A stretch of 64,000 bases of DNA from Microbacterium candidum (GCF_030315975.1 NZ_JASXSZ010000001.1:1054001-1118000); one strand, 5' to 3'; counted from the first letter of the stretch, positions 50,887 to 60,740 are shown. Numbers and translations are program-made. The notes: generated by a model not told the origin, from the letters alone.

Positions 50887-52212
50887 ATGGCAACACGCAA
50901 GGCATTGATCGGCCTTGCTGCGGTCGCAGCGATCTCGGCGCTGGCCCTCGCGGGCTGCTCGGGAAGTTCGGGCGACACCAGCAGCTCGTCGGGCAAGCCC
51001 TCCGGCTCGATCAAGTTCCTCACCAACCGTACGGACCTGAAGACCGACGGCACGTGGGACCGCTACGTCAAGGAGTTCAACCAGAAGTACCCCGACGTCA
51101 AGGTGACTGTCGAGGCGCACACGAACTACGAGGACGACGTCAAGACGCTCATGTCGACGCCGAACGGGTACGGAGACGCGCTCCTGATCCCGGACGCGGT
51201 CGGCACGGACCAGTTCGCAGACTTCTTCCAGCCGTTCGGATCGCTGTCCGACGTGGAGAAGAACTACCGCTTCGTCGCGGACAAGGCCGTGGACGGCAAG
51301 GTCTACGGTCTCGCGATCGGTGGCAACGCGGCCGGTGTCCTGTACAACAAGGCCGTGTGGGACAAGGCCGGCATCACCAAGCTGCCGACCACGCCGAACG
51401 ACTTCCTCAGCGACCTGAAGCTGATCAAGGAGAAGACCACCGCGACGCCGTACTACACGAACTACAAGGACGGCTGGCCGCTCGCCGGGCAGTGGACCGA
51501 CCAGTGGGCGGGCATCGCCGGAAGCGGTCAGTTCGAGAACAAGCTCGCCAAGGACAAGAGCCCGTGGGACTCGGGCAAGCCCGCGGCCATCGGGGACGGC
51601 CTGCTCTATGACATCGTTCACGACGGTCTGAGCGAGTCCGACCCGCTGACCACGAACTGGGAGCAGTCCAAGAGCGACTTCGCGACCGGCAAGATCGCGA
51701 CGATGGTCCTCGGCTCGTGGGCCGTCTCGCAGTTCCAGGCTGCCGCGACCGCCGCAGGGGCGGATCCGAAGGACATCGCGTTCATGGCGTTCCCCACGAA
51801 CATCGACGGCAAGCAGTACTCGAAGATCGGCGGCGACAAGCGCATGGCGATCAACGTCCACTCGAAGAACCAGGCTGCCGCCCGCGCATGGGTCGAGTGG
51901 CTCGTGAACGACAGCGACTTCGCGCTCTCGCAGGGCATGATCTCGCCGTCGAAGGCTGTCAAGGAGCTTCCCGCCAACCTGTCGTCCCTCAAGACGGCCG
52001 GTGTCGAACTCTTCGAGAACGTGCCCGCGCCGTCGAGCGAGGCCGGTCTGCTGAACAACGTCGCTGACGCGTCGAAGGTCGACATCTGGGGCAACATCTA
52101 CCGCCAGAAGCTCATCGACACCGCGCGTGGACAGGCGTCCGGCGACAAGGCGTCGTTCTTCGCCCAGCTCAACCAGCAGTGGGGCGCTGCCGTCGCGCAG
52201 CTCGCCAAGTAA
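50887..52212 (+). CDS. Family 1 solute-binding lipoprotein of carbohydrate ABC importer
   Basis: A 441-residue SBP_bac_1 lipoprotein: signal with lipobox LALAGC (Cys24), Ser/Gly tether, then WDRYVKEFNQKYPDVKVTVEAHTN, YGLAIGGNAAGVLYNKAVWDKAGI, KIATMVLGSWAV and AFMAFPTNIDGK. This family binds oligosaccharides; in this locus manno-oligosaccharides are the obvious ligand. GGGAGT lies seven bases before the ATG. A hairpin follows before the permease genes, which may raise the level of this protein over the permeases. Confidence 0.9.
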   Translation: MATRKALIGLAAVAAISALALAGCSGSSGDTSSSSGKPSGSIKFLTNRTDLKTDGTWDRYVKEFNQKYPDVKVTVEAHTNYEDDVKTLMSTPNGYGDALLIPDAVGTDQFADFFQPFGSLSDVEKNYRFVADKAVDGKVYGLAIGGNAAGVLYNKAVWDKAGITKLPTTPNDFLSDLKLIKEKTTATPYYTNYKDGWPLAGQWTDQWAGIAGSGQFENKLAKDKSPWDSGKPAAIGDGLLYDIVHDGLSESDPLTTNWEQSKSDFATGKIATMVLGSWAVSQFQAAATAAGADPKDIAFMAFPTNIDGKQYSKIGGDKRMAINVHSKNQAAARAWVEWLVNDSDFALSQGMISPSKAVKELPANLSSLKTAGVELFENVPAPSSEAGLLNNVADASKVDIWGNIYRQKLIDTARGQASGDKASFFAQLNQQWGAAVAQLAK

Positions 52213-52228
52213 TACCCGAACCCCCCCT

Positions 52229-52244
52229 CGGTCCGAGTGGACCG
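52229..52244 (+). terminator. Intercistronic hairpin between binding-protein and permease genes
   Basis: CGGTCC-GAGT-GGACCG with flanking CTC and GAG that extend the stem with one bulged base. There is no T-run. At this place in ABC operons such hairpins usually cause partial termination or protect the upstream message. Confidence 0.4.
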
Positions 52245-52263
52245 GAGTCTCCAAGGAGCGAAC

Positions 52264-53268
52264 ATGTCCGTCACCGCGACGGGTCCCGACCCGATCGGAG
52301 TCTCCGGTCCTCTCCACGGCGCAGCCGACGTCGGTCTCCACGGCCCGGCTGCCTCCCCCCGCAGGCGTCGCCGACGCCGCGGGGGGAGCGGCCCCGCCGG
52401 CCGCGGTTTCCTCTCGGCCGTCACGCCGTACCTCTTCATCCTGCTGGCGGTCGGTCTGCTCCTTCTCCTGACCTACCTGCCGGCCGTAAACATGGTCTGG
52501 TACAGCTTCCTCAAGTGGAACGGGATCAGCCCGCGGCAGACATTCGTCGGCTTCGACAACTACGTCGAGGTCTTCACTGACCCTGCGGTATTCGGCGTGT
52601 TCCTCGTCAGCCTGTACTACTTCTTGGGCTCGTTCGTGCAGATGGCGATCGCTCTCTACTTCGCCGCGCTGCTGAGCTTCAAGACGCGGTTCTCGAGCTT
52701 CTTCCGCGGGGTGATCTTCTTCCCCTACCTCATCAACGGCGTCGCGATCGGCTTCGTCTTCCTCTACCTGTTCCAGCCGGGCGGCACGCTCGACACCGTG
52801 CTCTCCTGGGTCGGTGTGCAACACCCGCCACAGTGGCTCGGGGATGCCTCCATCGCGAATCTCTCGCTCACCGCGACGTCGGTGTGGCGTTTCACCGGAC
52901 TGAACTTCGTGCTCTTCCTCGGCGCCATCCAATCGATCCCGGGTGAGATCTACGAGGCCGCCGAGCTGGACGGTGCGAACCGCTGGCAGCAGTTCTGGTC
53001 GCTCATCTTCCCCGGCATCCGCCGGATCATCGGACTCTCCTTCATCCTCGCCGTCGCCGGCAGCCTGTCGGTGTACGAGATCCCCCTCATCATGACCGGA
53101 GGAGCGAACGGCACCGCAACGTTCGTCATCCAGACCCTCCAGACCGCCTTCCAGTACCACGCGGTCGGGCTCGCCTCAGCGATGGCCGTGGTCCTGCTGG
53201 CGATCGTGCTCGTCGTGACCTGGATCCAACGAAGAGTCTTCCCCGACGAGAAAGTGGAGCTGTCCTGA
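52264..53268 (+). CDS. Carbohydrate ABC transporter permease 1 (MalF type)
   Basis: A 334-residue membrane protein of the BPD_transp_1 family. A 55-residue basic cytoplasmic N-terminus (SPRRRRRRRGG) precedes six transmembrane segments. The EAA loop that contacts the ATPase reads EIYEAAELDGANRWQQFWSLIFPGI. AAGGAG lies five to six bases before the ATG 52264. It forms a heterodimeric channel with the next gene product. No ATPase gene is in the operon, so a shared MsiK-type ATPase encoded elsewhere probably energises it. Confidence 0.9.
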   Translation: MSVTATGPDPIGVSGPLHGAADVGLHGPAASPRRRRRRRGGSGPAGRGFLSAVTPYLFILLAVGLLLLLTYLPAVNMVWYSFLKWNGISPRQTFVGFDNYVEVFTDPAVFGVFLVSLYYFLGSFVQMAIALYFAALLSFKTRFSSFFRGVIFFPYLINGVAIGFVFLYLFQPGGTLDTVLSWVGVQHPPQWLGDASIANLSLTATSVWRFTGLNFVLFLGAIQSIPGEIYEAAELDGANRWQQFWSLIFPGIRRIIGLSFILAVAGSLSVYEIPLIMTGGANGTATFVIQTLQTAFQYHAVGLASAMAVVLLAIVLVVTWIQRRVFPDEKVELS

Positions 53269-54083
53269 TGCGCGCGTTCTGGGGACTCGTCAAATACGTC
53301 TCCCTCATCGTCGCCTGCCTCCTTGTCCTGGTCCCGCTGTCGGTGGTGCTGTTCGCCAGCTTCAAGACGCCCAAGGAGTACGCCACCACGGGGCCGCTCT
53401 CGCTTCCGAGCAATTGGTTCAACTTCGAGAACTTCGCTATCGCGTTCCGGCAAGGTGGCATGCTCGAGGGCTTCGTGAACACGACGATCGTGCTCGTGAT
53501 CTCCCTGGCGATCACGATTCTCGTCGGCACCATGGCCGCCTACGCGATCGACCGGTTCCAGTTCCGCGGGCGCGGCCTCGTGATGGCCCTGTTCCTGATC
53601 GCCACCCTCATCCCGAGCGTCACGAGCCAGGTCGCGACCTTCCAGATCATCGCCGGGATCGGGCTCTTCGACACGAAGGCCTCGCTCGTGCTGCTGTTCG
53701 CAGGTACCGACATCGTCTCGATCTACATCTTCATGCAGTTCATGTCCTCGATCCCGACGTCCCTCGACGAGGCGGCAATGATCGACGGCGCCAACCGCTG
53801 GACGATCTATTGGCGCGTCGTTCTGCCGCTGCTGAAGCCGGCGATCGCGACCGTGATCATCATCAAGGGCATCGCGATCTACAACGAGTACTACCTGCCC
53901 GCCCTCTATCTCCCCTCCGAGGGGATGATCTCCACCTCGCTGTACCGGTTCAAGGGACCGTTCGGGGCGCACTGGGAGATCATCACCGCGGGCACCATCC
54001 TCGTCATCATCCCGACCCTGATCGCGTTCCTGTTCCTCCAGCGATGGATCTACAAGGGCCTGGTCGCAGGAGCAGTCAAGTGA
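53268..54083 (+). CDS. Carbohydrate ABC transporter permease 2 (MalG type)
   Basis: A 271-residue BPD_transp_1 permease with six transmembrane segments. The EAA loop reads SLDEAAMIDGANRWTIYWRVVLPLLKPA. The start overlaps the first permease stop by one base (TGATG) and the stop overlaps the beta-mannosidase start (GTGA), so all are one operon. It is the partner of the preceding permease. Confidence 0.92.
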   Translation: MRAFWGLVKYVSLIVACLLVLVPLSVVLFASFKTPKEYATTGPLSLPSNWFNFENFAIAFRQGGMLEGFVNTTIVLVISLAITILVGTMAAYAIDRFQFRGRGLVMALFLIATLIPSVTSQVATFQIIAGIGLFDTKASLVLLFAGTDIVSIYIFMQFMSSIPTSLDEAAMIDGANRWTIYWRVVLPLLKPAIATVIIIKGIAIYNEYYLPALYLPSEGMISTSLYRFKGPFGAHWEIITAGTILVIIPTLIAFLFLQRWIYKGLVAGAVK

Positions 54084-56557
54084 CAGACACCATCATCAAC
54101 ACGGCCCCACCGGCACTCACCGGTCGCGCGCTCTCCACCGGATGGACCGTACGTGCCGCTGGCGGCAAACTTCCCCAGCCGTTCGCCGCCCGGCTGGAGG
54201 CGGCGATCCCCGCAGAAGTCCCTGGCGTGGTCCACCTCGATCTCCTGCGTGCGGGGATCATCCCCGATCCGTACCTCGACGACAACGAGTCGCTCCTTGC
54301 GTGGATCGGTCTCGTCGACTGGACGTACGAGACGGTATTCGACCTGACCGCGCTGGAGCTCGTCGCGCACTCCCGGCACGACCTCGTCTTCGACGGCCTC
54401 GACACGGTCGCGACCGTGTTGCTGAACGGGGCAACGGTGGCGGAGGTCGCCAACCAGCACCGTTCGTACCGGATCGACGTGCGGCGACATCTGCAGGTCG
54501 GTGCCAACGTTCTCACCGTGGCGTTCCGCAGCCCTGTGCGCGCTGCCGACACCCAGAGCGTCGTGCTGGGCGCGCGGCCGCGCCCTTACCCGAGCCCCTT
54601 CAACTCGATCCGCAAATCGGCATGCAGCTTCGGCTGGGACTGGGGCATCTCGACGACCACCTCGGGTGTCTGGCGGGCCGTGCGACTGGAGTCCTGGTCG
54701 GGCGTGCGTCTGGCCGAGGCTCGTGTCGTTGCGACGCCCGAAGGTACGGGCGGACGCGTGGATGCCGCCGTCCGCATCGAGCGGGACGACACGGACCCCT
54801 TCCCGGCATCCGTCTCGCTCGACGCAGCGGGCGTGCGCGCCGACATCACGATCCCTGCGGAGGCGGATCAGGGAACGTTGACTGTCGCTCTCGACAAGGT
54901 CGACCTGTGGTGGCCCACCGGTCATGGCGCCCAGCCGCTGTACGACGTCACGGTCTCGCTCGGCGAGGACGTGGCGCGACGCCGCGTGGGCTTCCGGACG
55001 CTCCACTGGAACACAGCACCGGATGCCTCCGGCACGCCCTTCGAACTCGTGGTGAACGACCGTCCGATCTACGTCAAGGGCGTCAACTGGATCCCCGATG
55101 ACGCCTTCCCCTCCCGTATCGACCGCGCCCGGTACGCGCAACGCCTCGAGCAGGCGAAGGCAGCCAACCTCAACCTCATCCGTGTGTGGGGGGGAGGTAT
55201 CTACGAGACGGACGACTTCTACGACCTGTGCGACGAGCTGGGCCTGTTGACCTGGCAGGATTTCCTGTTCGCCTGCGCCGCTTACAGCGAAGAAGAACCG
55301 CTGCGCGGCGAGGTCGAAGCAGAGGCGCGGGAGAACGTCGCGCGCATCGCGCATCACGCCTCCCTTGCCCTGTTCACCGGGAACAACGAGAACCTCTGGG
55401 GCTACGAGGACTGGAACTGGAAGGCGCTGCTCGACGGCAAGACGTGGGGCGCGTACTACTACTACGAGCTGTTCCCCGCGGTGATCGGCGCGCTGGCGCC
55501 CCAGGTTCCTTATGCCCCGGGAAGCCCGTTCAGCCCGGGCGGCCAGCATCCGGCTGACGAACTCCATGGGACCACGCACTTGTGGGAGCAGTGGAATCGG
55601 CTCGACTGGGCGACCTACCGCGACCACCGGCCCCGTTTCGTCGCCGAATTCGGCTGGCAGGGCCCGCCGGCATGGACGACGCTCACGCAGGCCCTCAGCG
55701 ATGACCCGATGACGCCCGACTCGCCCGGGATGATCGTGCATCAGAAGGCGATCGACGGCAATGCCAAGCTCGCCACCGGTCTCGTCGCCCATTACCGCAT
55801 CCCTGACGACATGGAGAACTGGCACTGGGCCATGCAGCTGAACCAGGCCAACGCTGTGGGTACCGCGCTGTCCTGGTTCCGGTCGCTCGCCCCGTACAAC
55901 GCGGGAGCGGTGGTGTGGCAGCTGAACGACTGCTGGCCGGTCACCTCCTGGGCGGCGATCGACGGCTACGGGCGTGAGAAGCCCCTGTTGCATGCCATCC
56001 GAAACGCCTTCGCGTCACGCGTCGTGACGATCCAGCCATCCGATGGTGCGCTTCGCGTCGTGGTCGGCAATGACACGGACGCGTCGTGGGCCGGGCAGCT
56101 CACGATCACGCGTCGCTCGTACGACGGCTTGGTTCTCGAGACGCAGATGGCGGTCGTCGATGCATCCCCCCGCTCGTCCGTCACGGTTCCCGTCGATCTC
56201 GCCGCTCCGGTCGATGCGTCGTGCGAACTGATCGTGGCCGAACTCGGCGGGGCGCGCGGAGAGTGGTTCTTCACCGATCCCCGCGACAGCGCGCTTCCGG
56301 CTCAGCAGACGGCAGTGGTCGTCGTCCCTGCCGCCGAGGGGTTCGACGTGACGGTGGTCGCTGACGGGCTCGTCCGCGATCTCACCCTGCTCATCGACAG
56401 AGTTGCACCCGACGCGCGCGTCGACTCCGGGCTCGTGACGCTCCTCCCGGGGGAGTCCCACACGTTCCGTGTGACGGGCGTCGAGGAGCTGGCCGCAACG
56501 GACGTCGCCCGGCCCGAGGTGCTGCGGTCGGGCAACCAGCTGGTGACGACTGCATGA
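54080..56557 (+). CDS. Beta-mannosidase, glycoside hydrolase family 2
   Basis: An 825-residue cytoplasmic GH2 enzyme. The N-terminal jelly-roll domain contains PGVVHLDLLRAGIIPDPYLD; the Ig-like domain follows; the TIM barrel has the acid/base Glu437 in FTGNNEN and the nucleophile Glu523 in FVAEFGWQG. The segments NWIPDDAFPSR, RVWGGGIYE and WQLNDCWPVTSW are characteristic of beta-mannosidases rather than beta-galactosidases. No signal peptide is present. It removes mannose from imported oligosaccharides. The GTG start overlaps the permease stop. Confidence 0.92.
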   Translation: MTDTIINTAPPALTGRALSTGWTVRAAGGKLPQPFAARLEAAIPAEVPGVVHLDLLRAGIIPDPYLDDNESLLAWIGLVDWTYETVFDLTALELVAHSRHDLVFDGLDTVATVLLNGATVAEVANQHRSYRIDVRRHLQVGANVLTVAFRSPVRAADTQSVVLGARPRPYPSPFNSIRKSACSFGWDWGISTTTSGVWRAVRLESWSGVRLAEARVVATPEGTGGRVDAAVRIERDDTDPFPASVSLDAAGVRADITIPAEADQGTLTVALDKVDLWWPTGHGAQPLYDVTVSLGEDVARRRVGFRTLHWNTAPDASGTPFELVVNDRPIYVKGVNWIPDDAFPSRIDRARYAQRLEQAKAANLNLIRVWGGGIYETDDFYDLCDELGLLTWQDFLFACAAYSEEEPLRGEVEAEARENVARIAHHASLALFTGNNENLWGYEDWNWKALLDGKTWGAYYYYELFPAVIGALAPQVPYAPGSPFSPGGQHPADELHGTTHLWEQWNRLDWATYRDHRPRFVAEFGWQGPPAWTTLTQALSDDPMTPDSPGMIVHQKAIDGNAKLATGLVAHYRIPDDMENWHWAMQLNQANAVGTALSWFRSLAPYNAGAVVWQLNDCWPVTSWAAIDGYGREKPLLHAIRNAFASRVVTIQPSDGALRVVVGNDTDASWAGQLTITRRSYDGLVLETQMAVVDASPRSSVTVPVDLAAPVDASCELIVAELGGARGEWFFTDPRDSALPAQQTAVVVVPAAEGFDVTVVADGLVRDLTLLIDRVAPDARVDSGLVTLLPGESHTFRVTGVEELAATDVARPEVLRSGNQLVTTA

Positions 56558-57516
56558 GCGCCATCGATCTGTTGCGCGAACCCGTCTGCGGCATGACCTG
56601 GGGTTGGGTGGGCACCCGCGGCACGTGGGCGACGCCCGTGGCGGAGGCATCCCTCGACCGGATGGCCGAGCATGCCGTGACGTGGACCGCGATCGCCTAT
56701 GCGGCCGAGCAGGCGACGCCGTTCTCCACGGAGATCCCGTTCGACCAGCCGCCGACGGTCACCGAGGACGAGATCGTGTGGGCGATCCGCGGTGCGCACG
56801 AGCGCGGGATGAAAGTGTGTCTCAAGCCCGTAGTCAACGTCGCCGACGGCACCTGGCGTGCCTTCATCGGGTTCTTCGATTGGGACGTGCCGGGCGAGCC
56901 GAGCTGGACCCAATGGTTCGCGTCCTACACGCGCTTCATCCTCAATGCGGCGGCCATCGCCGAGGCGGAGAGCTGCGAGATGTTCTGCATCGGCTGTGAG
57001 ATGGTGCGCTCCGACGGCCAGGAAACGCACTGGCGTGAGCTCATCCGGAAGGTGCGTGATGTCTACTCAGGCCCGATCACGTACAACTGCGACAAATATC
57101 AGGAAGACCACGTCACGTGGTGGGACGCGGTGGACATCGTGTCCTCGAGCGGCTACTACCCGATCGGCGCGTGGGATACACAACTCGATCGCATCGAACG
57201 CGTCGTGGAAGCCTCGGGAAAGCCGTTCTTCTTCATGGAGGCCGGATGCCCCTCGCGCGAGGGATCGGCCCGGCTGCCGAACGACTGGAACCTCGTCGGC
57301 GAGCCATCGGGAGCCGAGCAGGAGACCTACTATCGCGCGATGTTCGCAGCGGTGCGCGCCCGGCCTTGGGTGGGTGGCCTCATGCTGTGGGATTGGCCGG
57401 CAGACCTCTACGACGAAACCGGTGCGATGGCGAACGACGACTACTGTCCCTATGGCAAGCCGGCGGCGCGGGTCATGGCCGAGCAGTACGCGGCGTGGGC
57501 GGCGGGTGCCGCATGA
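56554..57516 (+). CDS. Intracellular GH113-type beta-mannanase/mannosidase
   Basis: A 320-residue TIM-barrel glycosidase without signal peptide, matching family GH113. The acid/base Glu149 is in FCIGCEMV and the nucleophile Glu229 in FFMEAGCPS; the 80-residue spacing and absolute positions are close to those of the characterised Alicyclobacillus GH113 enzyme (151 and 231, from memory). It is expected to cut beta-1,4-manno-oligosaccharides inside the cell. ATG overlaps the beta-mannosidase stop (ATGA) and its own stop overlaps the kinase start. Confidence 0.82.
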   Translation: MSAIDLLREPVCGMTWGWVGTRGTWATPVAEASLDRMAEHAVTWTAIAYAAEQATPFSTEIPFDQPPTVTEDEIVWAIRGAHERGMKVCLKPVVNVADGTWRAFIGFFDWDVPGEPSWTQWFASYTRFILNAAAIAEAESCEMFCIGCEMVRSDGQETHWRELIRKVRDVYSGPITYNCDKYQEDHVTWWDAVDIVSSSGYYPIGAWDTQLDRIERVVEASGKPFFFMEAGCPSREGSARLPNDWNLVGEPSGAEQETYYRAMFAAVRARPWVGGLMLWDWPADLYDETGAMANDDYCPYGKPAARVMAEQYAAWAAGAA

Positions 57517-58481
57517 CGTCCGCCAGCACCCTCTTCGCCCTCGACGCCGGGCAGACCGGCACCAAGGTGCGTGTGACGACGCCCGGTGCGGCTCCGATAG
57601 AGCTGATCCAGCCCGGCGTGCGTACCCACGAGCCGCTGTTGCCGCAACTCGCCGAGACGGTCCGCCGCGCAGCGGAGGAGACGCATCTGACACCGGACTC
57701 TGTCGCCGCCGGCGTCTCCGGCCTCACCTCCGCCGATGCGGATGCGCGCCGTCTGCTCAGGCTCGTGCACGCGACGGGCGCCCGTGATGTGCTGCTCGCC
57801 CACGATTCAGTGACCTCGTTCCTCGGCACCCTCGGCAACGAGCGCGGTGCGGTTGTCGCCGCCGGGACAGGGGTGGTGACCCTCGGTGTCGGCCGTGATG
57901 CCGTGGCGCGCGTCGACGGATGGGGCAACATCATGGGCGATGCGGGAAGCGGATACTGGATCGGCCGGGAGGCCCTGGACGCCGTCATGCGCGCGTACGA
58001 CGGGCGCGGCGCGCAGACCGCGCTGACCGCGATCGTCCAGGATCGGTGGCCCGACCTCGCTGACGCGTATGTCCAGCTGCAGGGCGACCCCGACCGCGTG
58101 CGTGTCGTCGCATCGTTCTCCCAGGAGGTCGTCGCCCTCGCAGGCCATGATTCCGTCTCCGCGCGGATCTGCCTCGCCGCAGCGCGTGAACTCGCGCAGT
58201 CCGCGGCGACGGCCCTGCGCCGCGTAGGCGAGGGCCCCGTCGCTGACACGGCGGCCGAGGCCACGGATCGCACCGGCAACGACACCGCCCGCGTGAGCGC
58301 GATCGGCGGCGTGTTCCGTTCCGATCTCATCCGGTCCCGCTTCGAAGATCTGCTCGCGGAGGCGATCCCCGGGGTGGTATTCGAAGCGCCCCACGGCACA
58401 GGCCTCGACGGCGCGCAGGCGCTGCACACCCTGGCCGCGCAGCATCCGCTGCACACACTCGTCTCGGTCGCGACGGTCTGA
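57513..58481 (+). CDS. BadF/BadG/BcrA/BcrD-family sugar kinase, probable mannose kinase
   Basis: A 322-residue ASKHA-fold kinase of the BadF/N-acetylglucosamine-kinase group: ALDAGQTGTKVRV (phosphate 1), LAHDSVTSFLGTL, VVAAGTGVVTLGVG (phosphate 2), and WGNIMGDAGSGYWIGREAL, a hallmark of this group. Relatives phosphorylate GlcNAc or glucosamine. Here it lies in the mannan operon between the glycosidases and, across the locus, manA; no other sugar kinase is present, so phosphorylation of mannose is the simplest role. This is inference from context. Start overlaps the GH113 stop (ATGA). Confidence 0.85.
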   Translation: MTSASTLFALDAGQTGTKVRVTTPGAAPIELIQPGVRTHEPLLPQLAETVRRAAEETHLTPDSVAAGVSGLTSADADARRLLRLVHATGARDVLLAHDSVTSFLGTLGNERGAVVAAGTGVVTLGVGRDAVARVDGWGNIMGDAGSGYWIGREALDAVMRAYDGRGAQTALTAIVQDRWPDLADAYVQLQGDPDRVRVVASFSQEVVALAGHDSVSARICLAAARELAQSAATALRRVGEGPVADTAAEATDRTGNDTARVSAIGGVFRSDLIRSRFEDLLAEAIPGVVFEAPHGTGLDGAQALHTLAAQHPLHTLVSVATV

Positions 58482-58506
58482 GCCCGCGCTCCGCCCGTCG
58501 CGACCG
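58465..58506 (+). terminator. Strong hairpin terminator after the mannan ABC operon
   Basis: Perfect 12-bp arms (58465-58476 and 58495-58506, CGGTCGCGACGG and its complement) with an 18-base loop. The left arm lies within the last codons of the kinase gene. No T-run follows, as is common in high-GC actinobacteria. Confidence 0.6.
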
Positions 58507-58554
58507 CGGCACCTGGATCGGCGACCGCCGACCAGCCCCCCATGGAGGTCGAAG

Positions 58555-60621
58555 ATGACAAGCATGAAATCGCGGCGCCTTGCCGCGTTGGCGACGGCGA
58601 TCGCCGTTGCCGCCGTCGGACTGGTCGCCGTCTCGGCGCCAGCACAAGCCGCGCAGTCGCCACGCCCTGCCCCCGCGGCGTCGTTCGTGAAGGCGCAGGG
58701 CTCGCACCTGACGCTCGACGGAAAGCCGTACGAGTTCGCCGGGACGAACAACTACTACCTGGGGTACAAGTCGTCCACGATGGTCGACAACGTGCTGGAC
58801 GACGCGAAAGCTGCGGGGCTGAACACGATCCGCACCTGGGGATTCCAGGATTTCCAGAACCCCGATGGCACGAACTCCGTGCAGGGCAGCTTCGAGGGCG
58901 TCTGGTATCAGGCGTGGGATTCCGCGGCGGGCAAGCCGGTCGTCAACGGCAGCGCTGATGGCCTGCAGAAGCTCGACTTCGCGATCGCGGAGGCCGGAAA
59001 GCGCGGCATCCGCCTGGTCATCCCGTTCACCAACAACTGGAACAACTTCGGCGGCATGGACCAGTACGTCCAGTGGGGTCAGACCGCGGGCCTCGGCACC
59101 TCCACCCACGCCGACTTCTACACCAACGCGACGATCAAGACGTGGTTCAAGACCTGGATCTCCACCCTCCTGAACCGCACGAACTCGATCACGGGCGTGA
59201 AGTACAAGGATGACCCGACGATCATGGCGTGGGAGCTCGCGAACGAGCCGCGCTGCACCAGCGCGGGGAAGTATCCGAACGGCACGTGCAACACGTCGAC
59301 TATCACCGGATGGGCCGACGAGATGAGCACGTATGTGAAGTCGATCGACCGGAACCACCTGCTGTCGGCGGGGGACGAAGGCTTCTTCGATCTTCCGCAG
59401 AGCCAGTGGACCCTCGACGCGCAGTACGGGCAGTCCGGCTACGGTCCCGGCTTCGGTCAGGACGGTGCGGACGGCATCGATACGGTCGCCCTCGCGTCAC
59501 TGAAGAACATCGACCTCATGTCGATGCACCTCTACCCGGACAGCTGGAAGACCACGGCAGCGTGGGGCGACGGCTGGATCGCTGCGCATGCGGCCGCTGC
59601 GCGGAAGATCGGCAAGCCGGTCTACCTCGGCGAGTACGGCATCGCCGACAAGGCCACGCGCATGCCTGTCTACTTCAATTGGCTGAAGACCATCCGGCAG
59701 ACCGGTGTTGACGGATCGCTGTATTGGATGTTGGCGTCCCGTCAGGATGACGGCACGCTCTACTCCGACTACGACGGCTACACGGTCTACTGCCCGAGCC
59801 CGGTGTGCACTCTGATGTCCGACCAGTCGAAGCTCGTGTCCGGAGGGCTCGCGGCCGCGAAGACCCTCCTCGATGTCATCGCCGACAACGACGCCGCCAC
59901 GGTCGAGAGGGACACCTCCGCGGACGTCGACCTCCTCGCGAACGACGTGTCGTTCACGCTTCCCGTTCAGGCGAGCACCCTCGATCTCGACCCGTCCGCG
60001 CCAGGCCGCCAGACATCGACGACCGCCCCGGGCGGATCACTCGCGATCACGACGGGCGGCACGGTTCGGTTCACGCCGACCGCCGGCTTCACCGGCAAGG
60101 CGGTCTTCTCGTACTCGGTGGGCAACGCCGTGCGGACGGCGTCCGCGAACCTGACCGTGACCGTGCGGCCGCGGCCCGGCGACCCTGTGCTCCTCGCCTC
60201 GTGGGAGGACGGGCTCGCCGGCTGGGCGCCCGCGAACTGGCAGTCCGATCCCGGCACGTTGAGCGTCGGCGCGACGGGCGCGACGAACGGCTCGCAGGCT
60301 CTGCAGATCGCTTCGAACGGTGCATGGTTCGACTCGCCCGCAGACAGCCCGACTCTGGATCTCACCACGCGCGCGTCGATCCAGTTCGACCTGACCACGC
60401 AGGCGGCCGGCACGTCCTTCTCGGTCGCCGTGCGCAGCGGCTCGGGCTGGACGTGGTGCCAGACGCCGTGGACGTGGGTGCCTGCAGGCACGGACCGCCA
60501 GCATGAGACCGTGGCCATCGACTCCTTCGGATGCGACACCTCCACGCTCACCGATGTGCACGACGTGCTCATCTACCTGAACGCGGGATCGTTCGCCATC
60601 GACAACCTGACCATCAACTGA
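58555..60621 (+). CDS. Secreted mannan endo-1,4-beta-mannosidase, GH5
   Basis: A 688-residue exported enzyme. The signal peptide runs to about residue 36 (hydrophobic core followed by APAQAAQS). The GH5 barrel (about 45-440) has acid/base Glu231 in ELANEPR and nucleophile Glu360 in YLGEYGI, as in subfamily 7 mannanases. A C-terminal Ig/cadherin-like domain (ADVDLLANDVSF, GFTGKAVFSYSV) and a final beta-sandwich of about 150 residues (LLASWEDGLAGWAP), probably carbohydrate-binding, follow. GGAGGT lies five bases before the ATG. It makes oligosaccharides for the upstream importer. A strong hairpin ends the gene. Confidence 0.9.
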   Translation: MTSMKSRRLAALATAIAVAAVGLVAVSAPAQAAQSPRPAPAASFVKAQGSHLTLDGKPYEFAGTNNYYLGYKSSTMVDNVLDDAKAAGLNTIRTWGFQDFQNPDGTNSVQGSFEGVWYQAWDSAAGKPVVNGSADGLQKLDFAIAEAGKRGIRLVIPFTNNWNNFGGMDQYVQWGQTAGLGTSTHADFYTNATIKTWFKTWISTLLNRTNSITGVKYKDDPTIMAWELANEPRCTSAGKYPNGTCNTSTITGWADEMSTYVKSIDRNHLLSAGDEGFFDLPQSQWTLDAQYGQSGYGPGFGQDGADGIDTVALASLKNIDLMSMHLYPDSWKTTAAWGDGWIAAHAAAARKIGKPVYLGEYGIADKATRMPVYFNWLKTIRQTGVDGSLYWMLASRQDDGTLYSDYDGYTVYCPSPVCTLMSDQSKLVSGGLAAAKTLLDVIADNDAATVERDTSADVDLLANDVSFTLPVQASTLDLDPSAPGRQTSTTAPGGSLAITTGGTVRFTPTAGFTGKAVFSYSVGNAVRTASANLTVTVRPRPGDPVLLASWEDGLAGWAPANWQSDPGTLSVGATGATNGSQALQIASNGAWFDSPADSPTLDLTTRASIQFDLTTQAAGTSFSVAVRSGSGWTWCQTPWTWVPAGTDRQHETVAIDSFGCDTSTLTDVHDVLIYLNAGSFAIDNLTIN

Positions 60622-60625
60622 GACG

Positions 60626-60670
60626 GCGGATGCCACGTCCCGGCGACGATCGCCCGGACGTGGCATCCGC
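60626..60670 (+). terminator. Terminator hairpin after GH5 mannanase gene
   Basis: Perfect 15-bp inverted repeat, arms 60626-60640 and 60656-60670 (GCGGATGCCACGTCC and complement), starting four bases after the stop codon. Inner bases GGCG/CGCC can pair further. No clear T-run follows. Confidence 0.7.
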
Positions 60671-60740
60671 ACGCCCATTTGCGGATTTCGAGGCTGCCTT
60701 TAATGGGGCATTGGGCGGGTGGGGAAGAAGCCGGAGGCTC

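Noticed and set aside
50869..53160. 763-codon open frame on the minus strand opposite the mannan ABC genes
   Set aside because: Compositional shadow of the importer genes; repetitive charged sequence with no domain.
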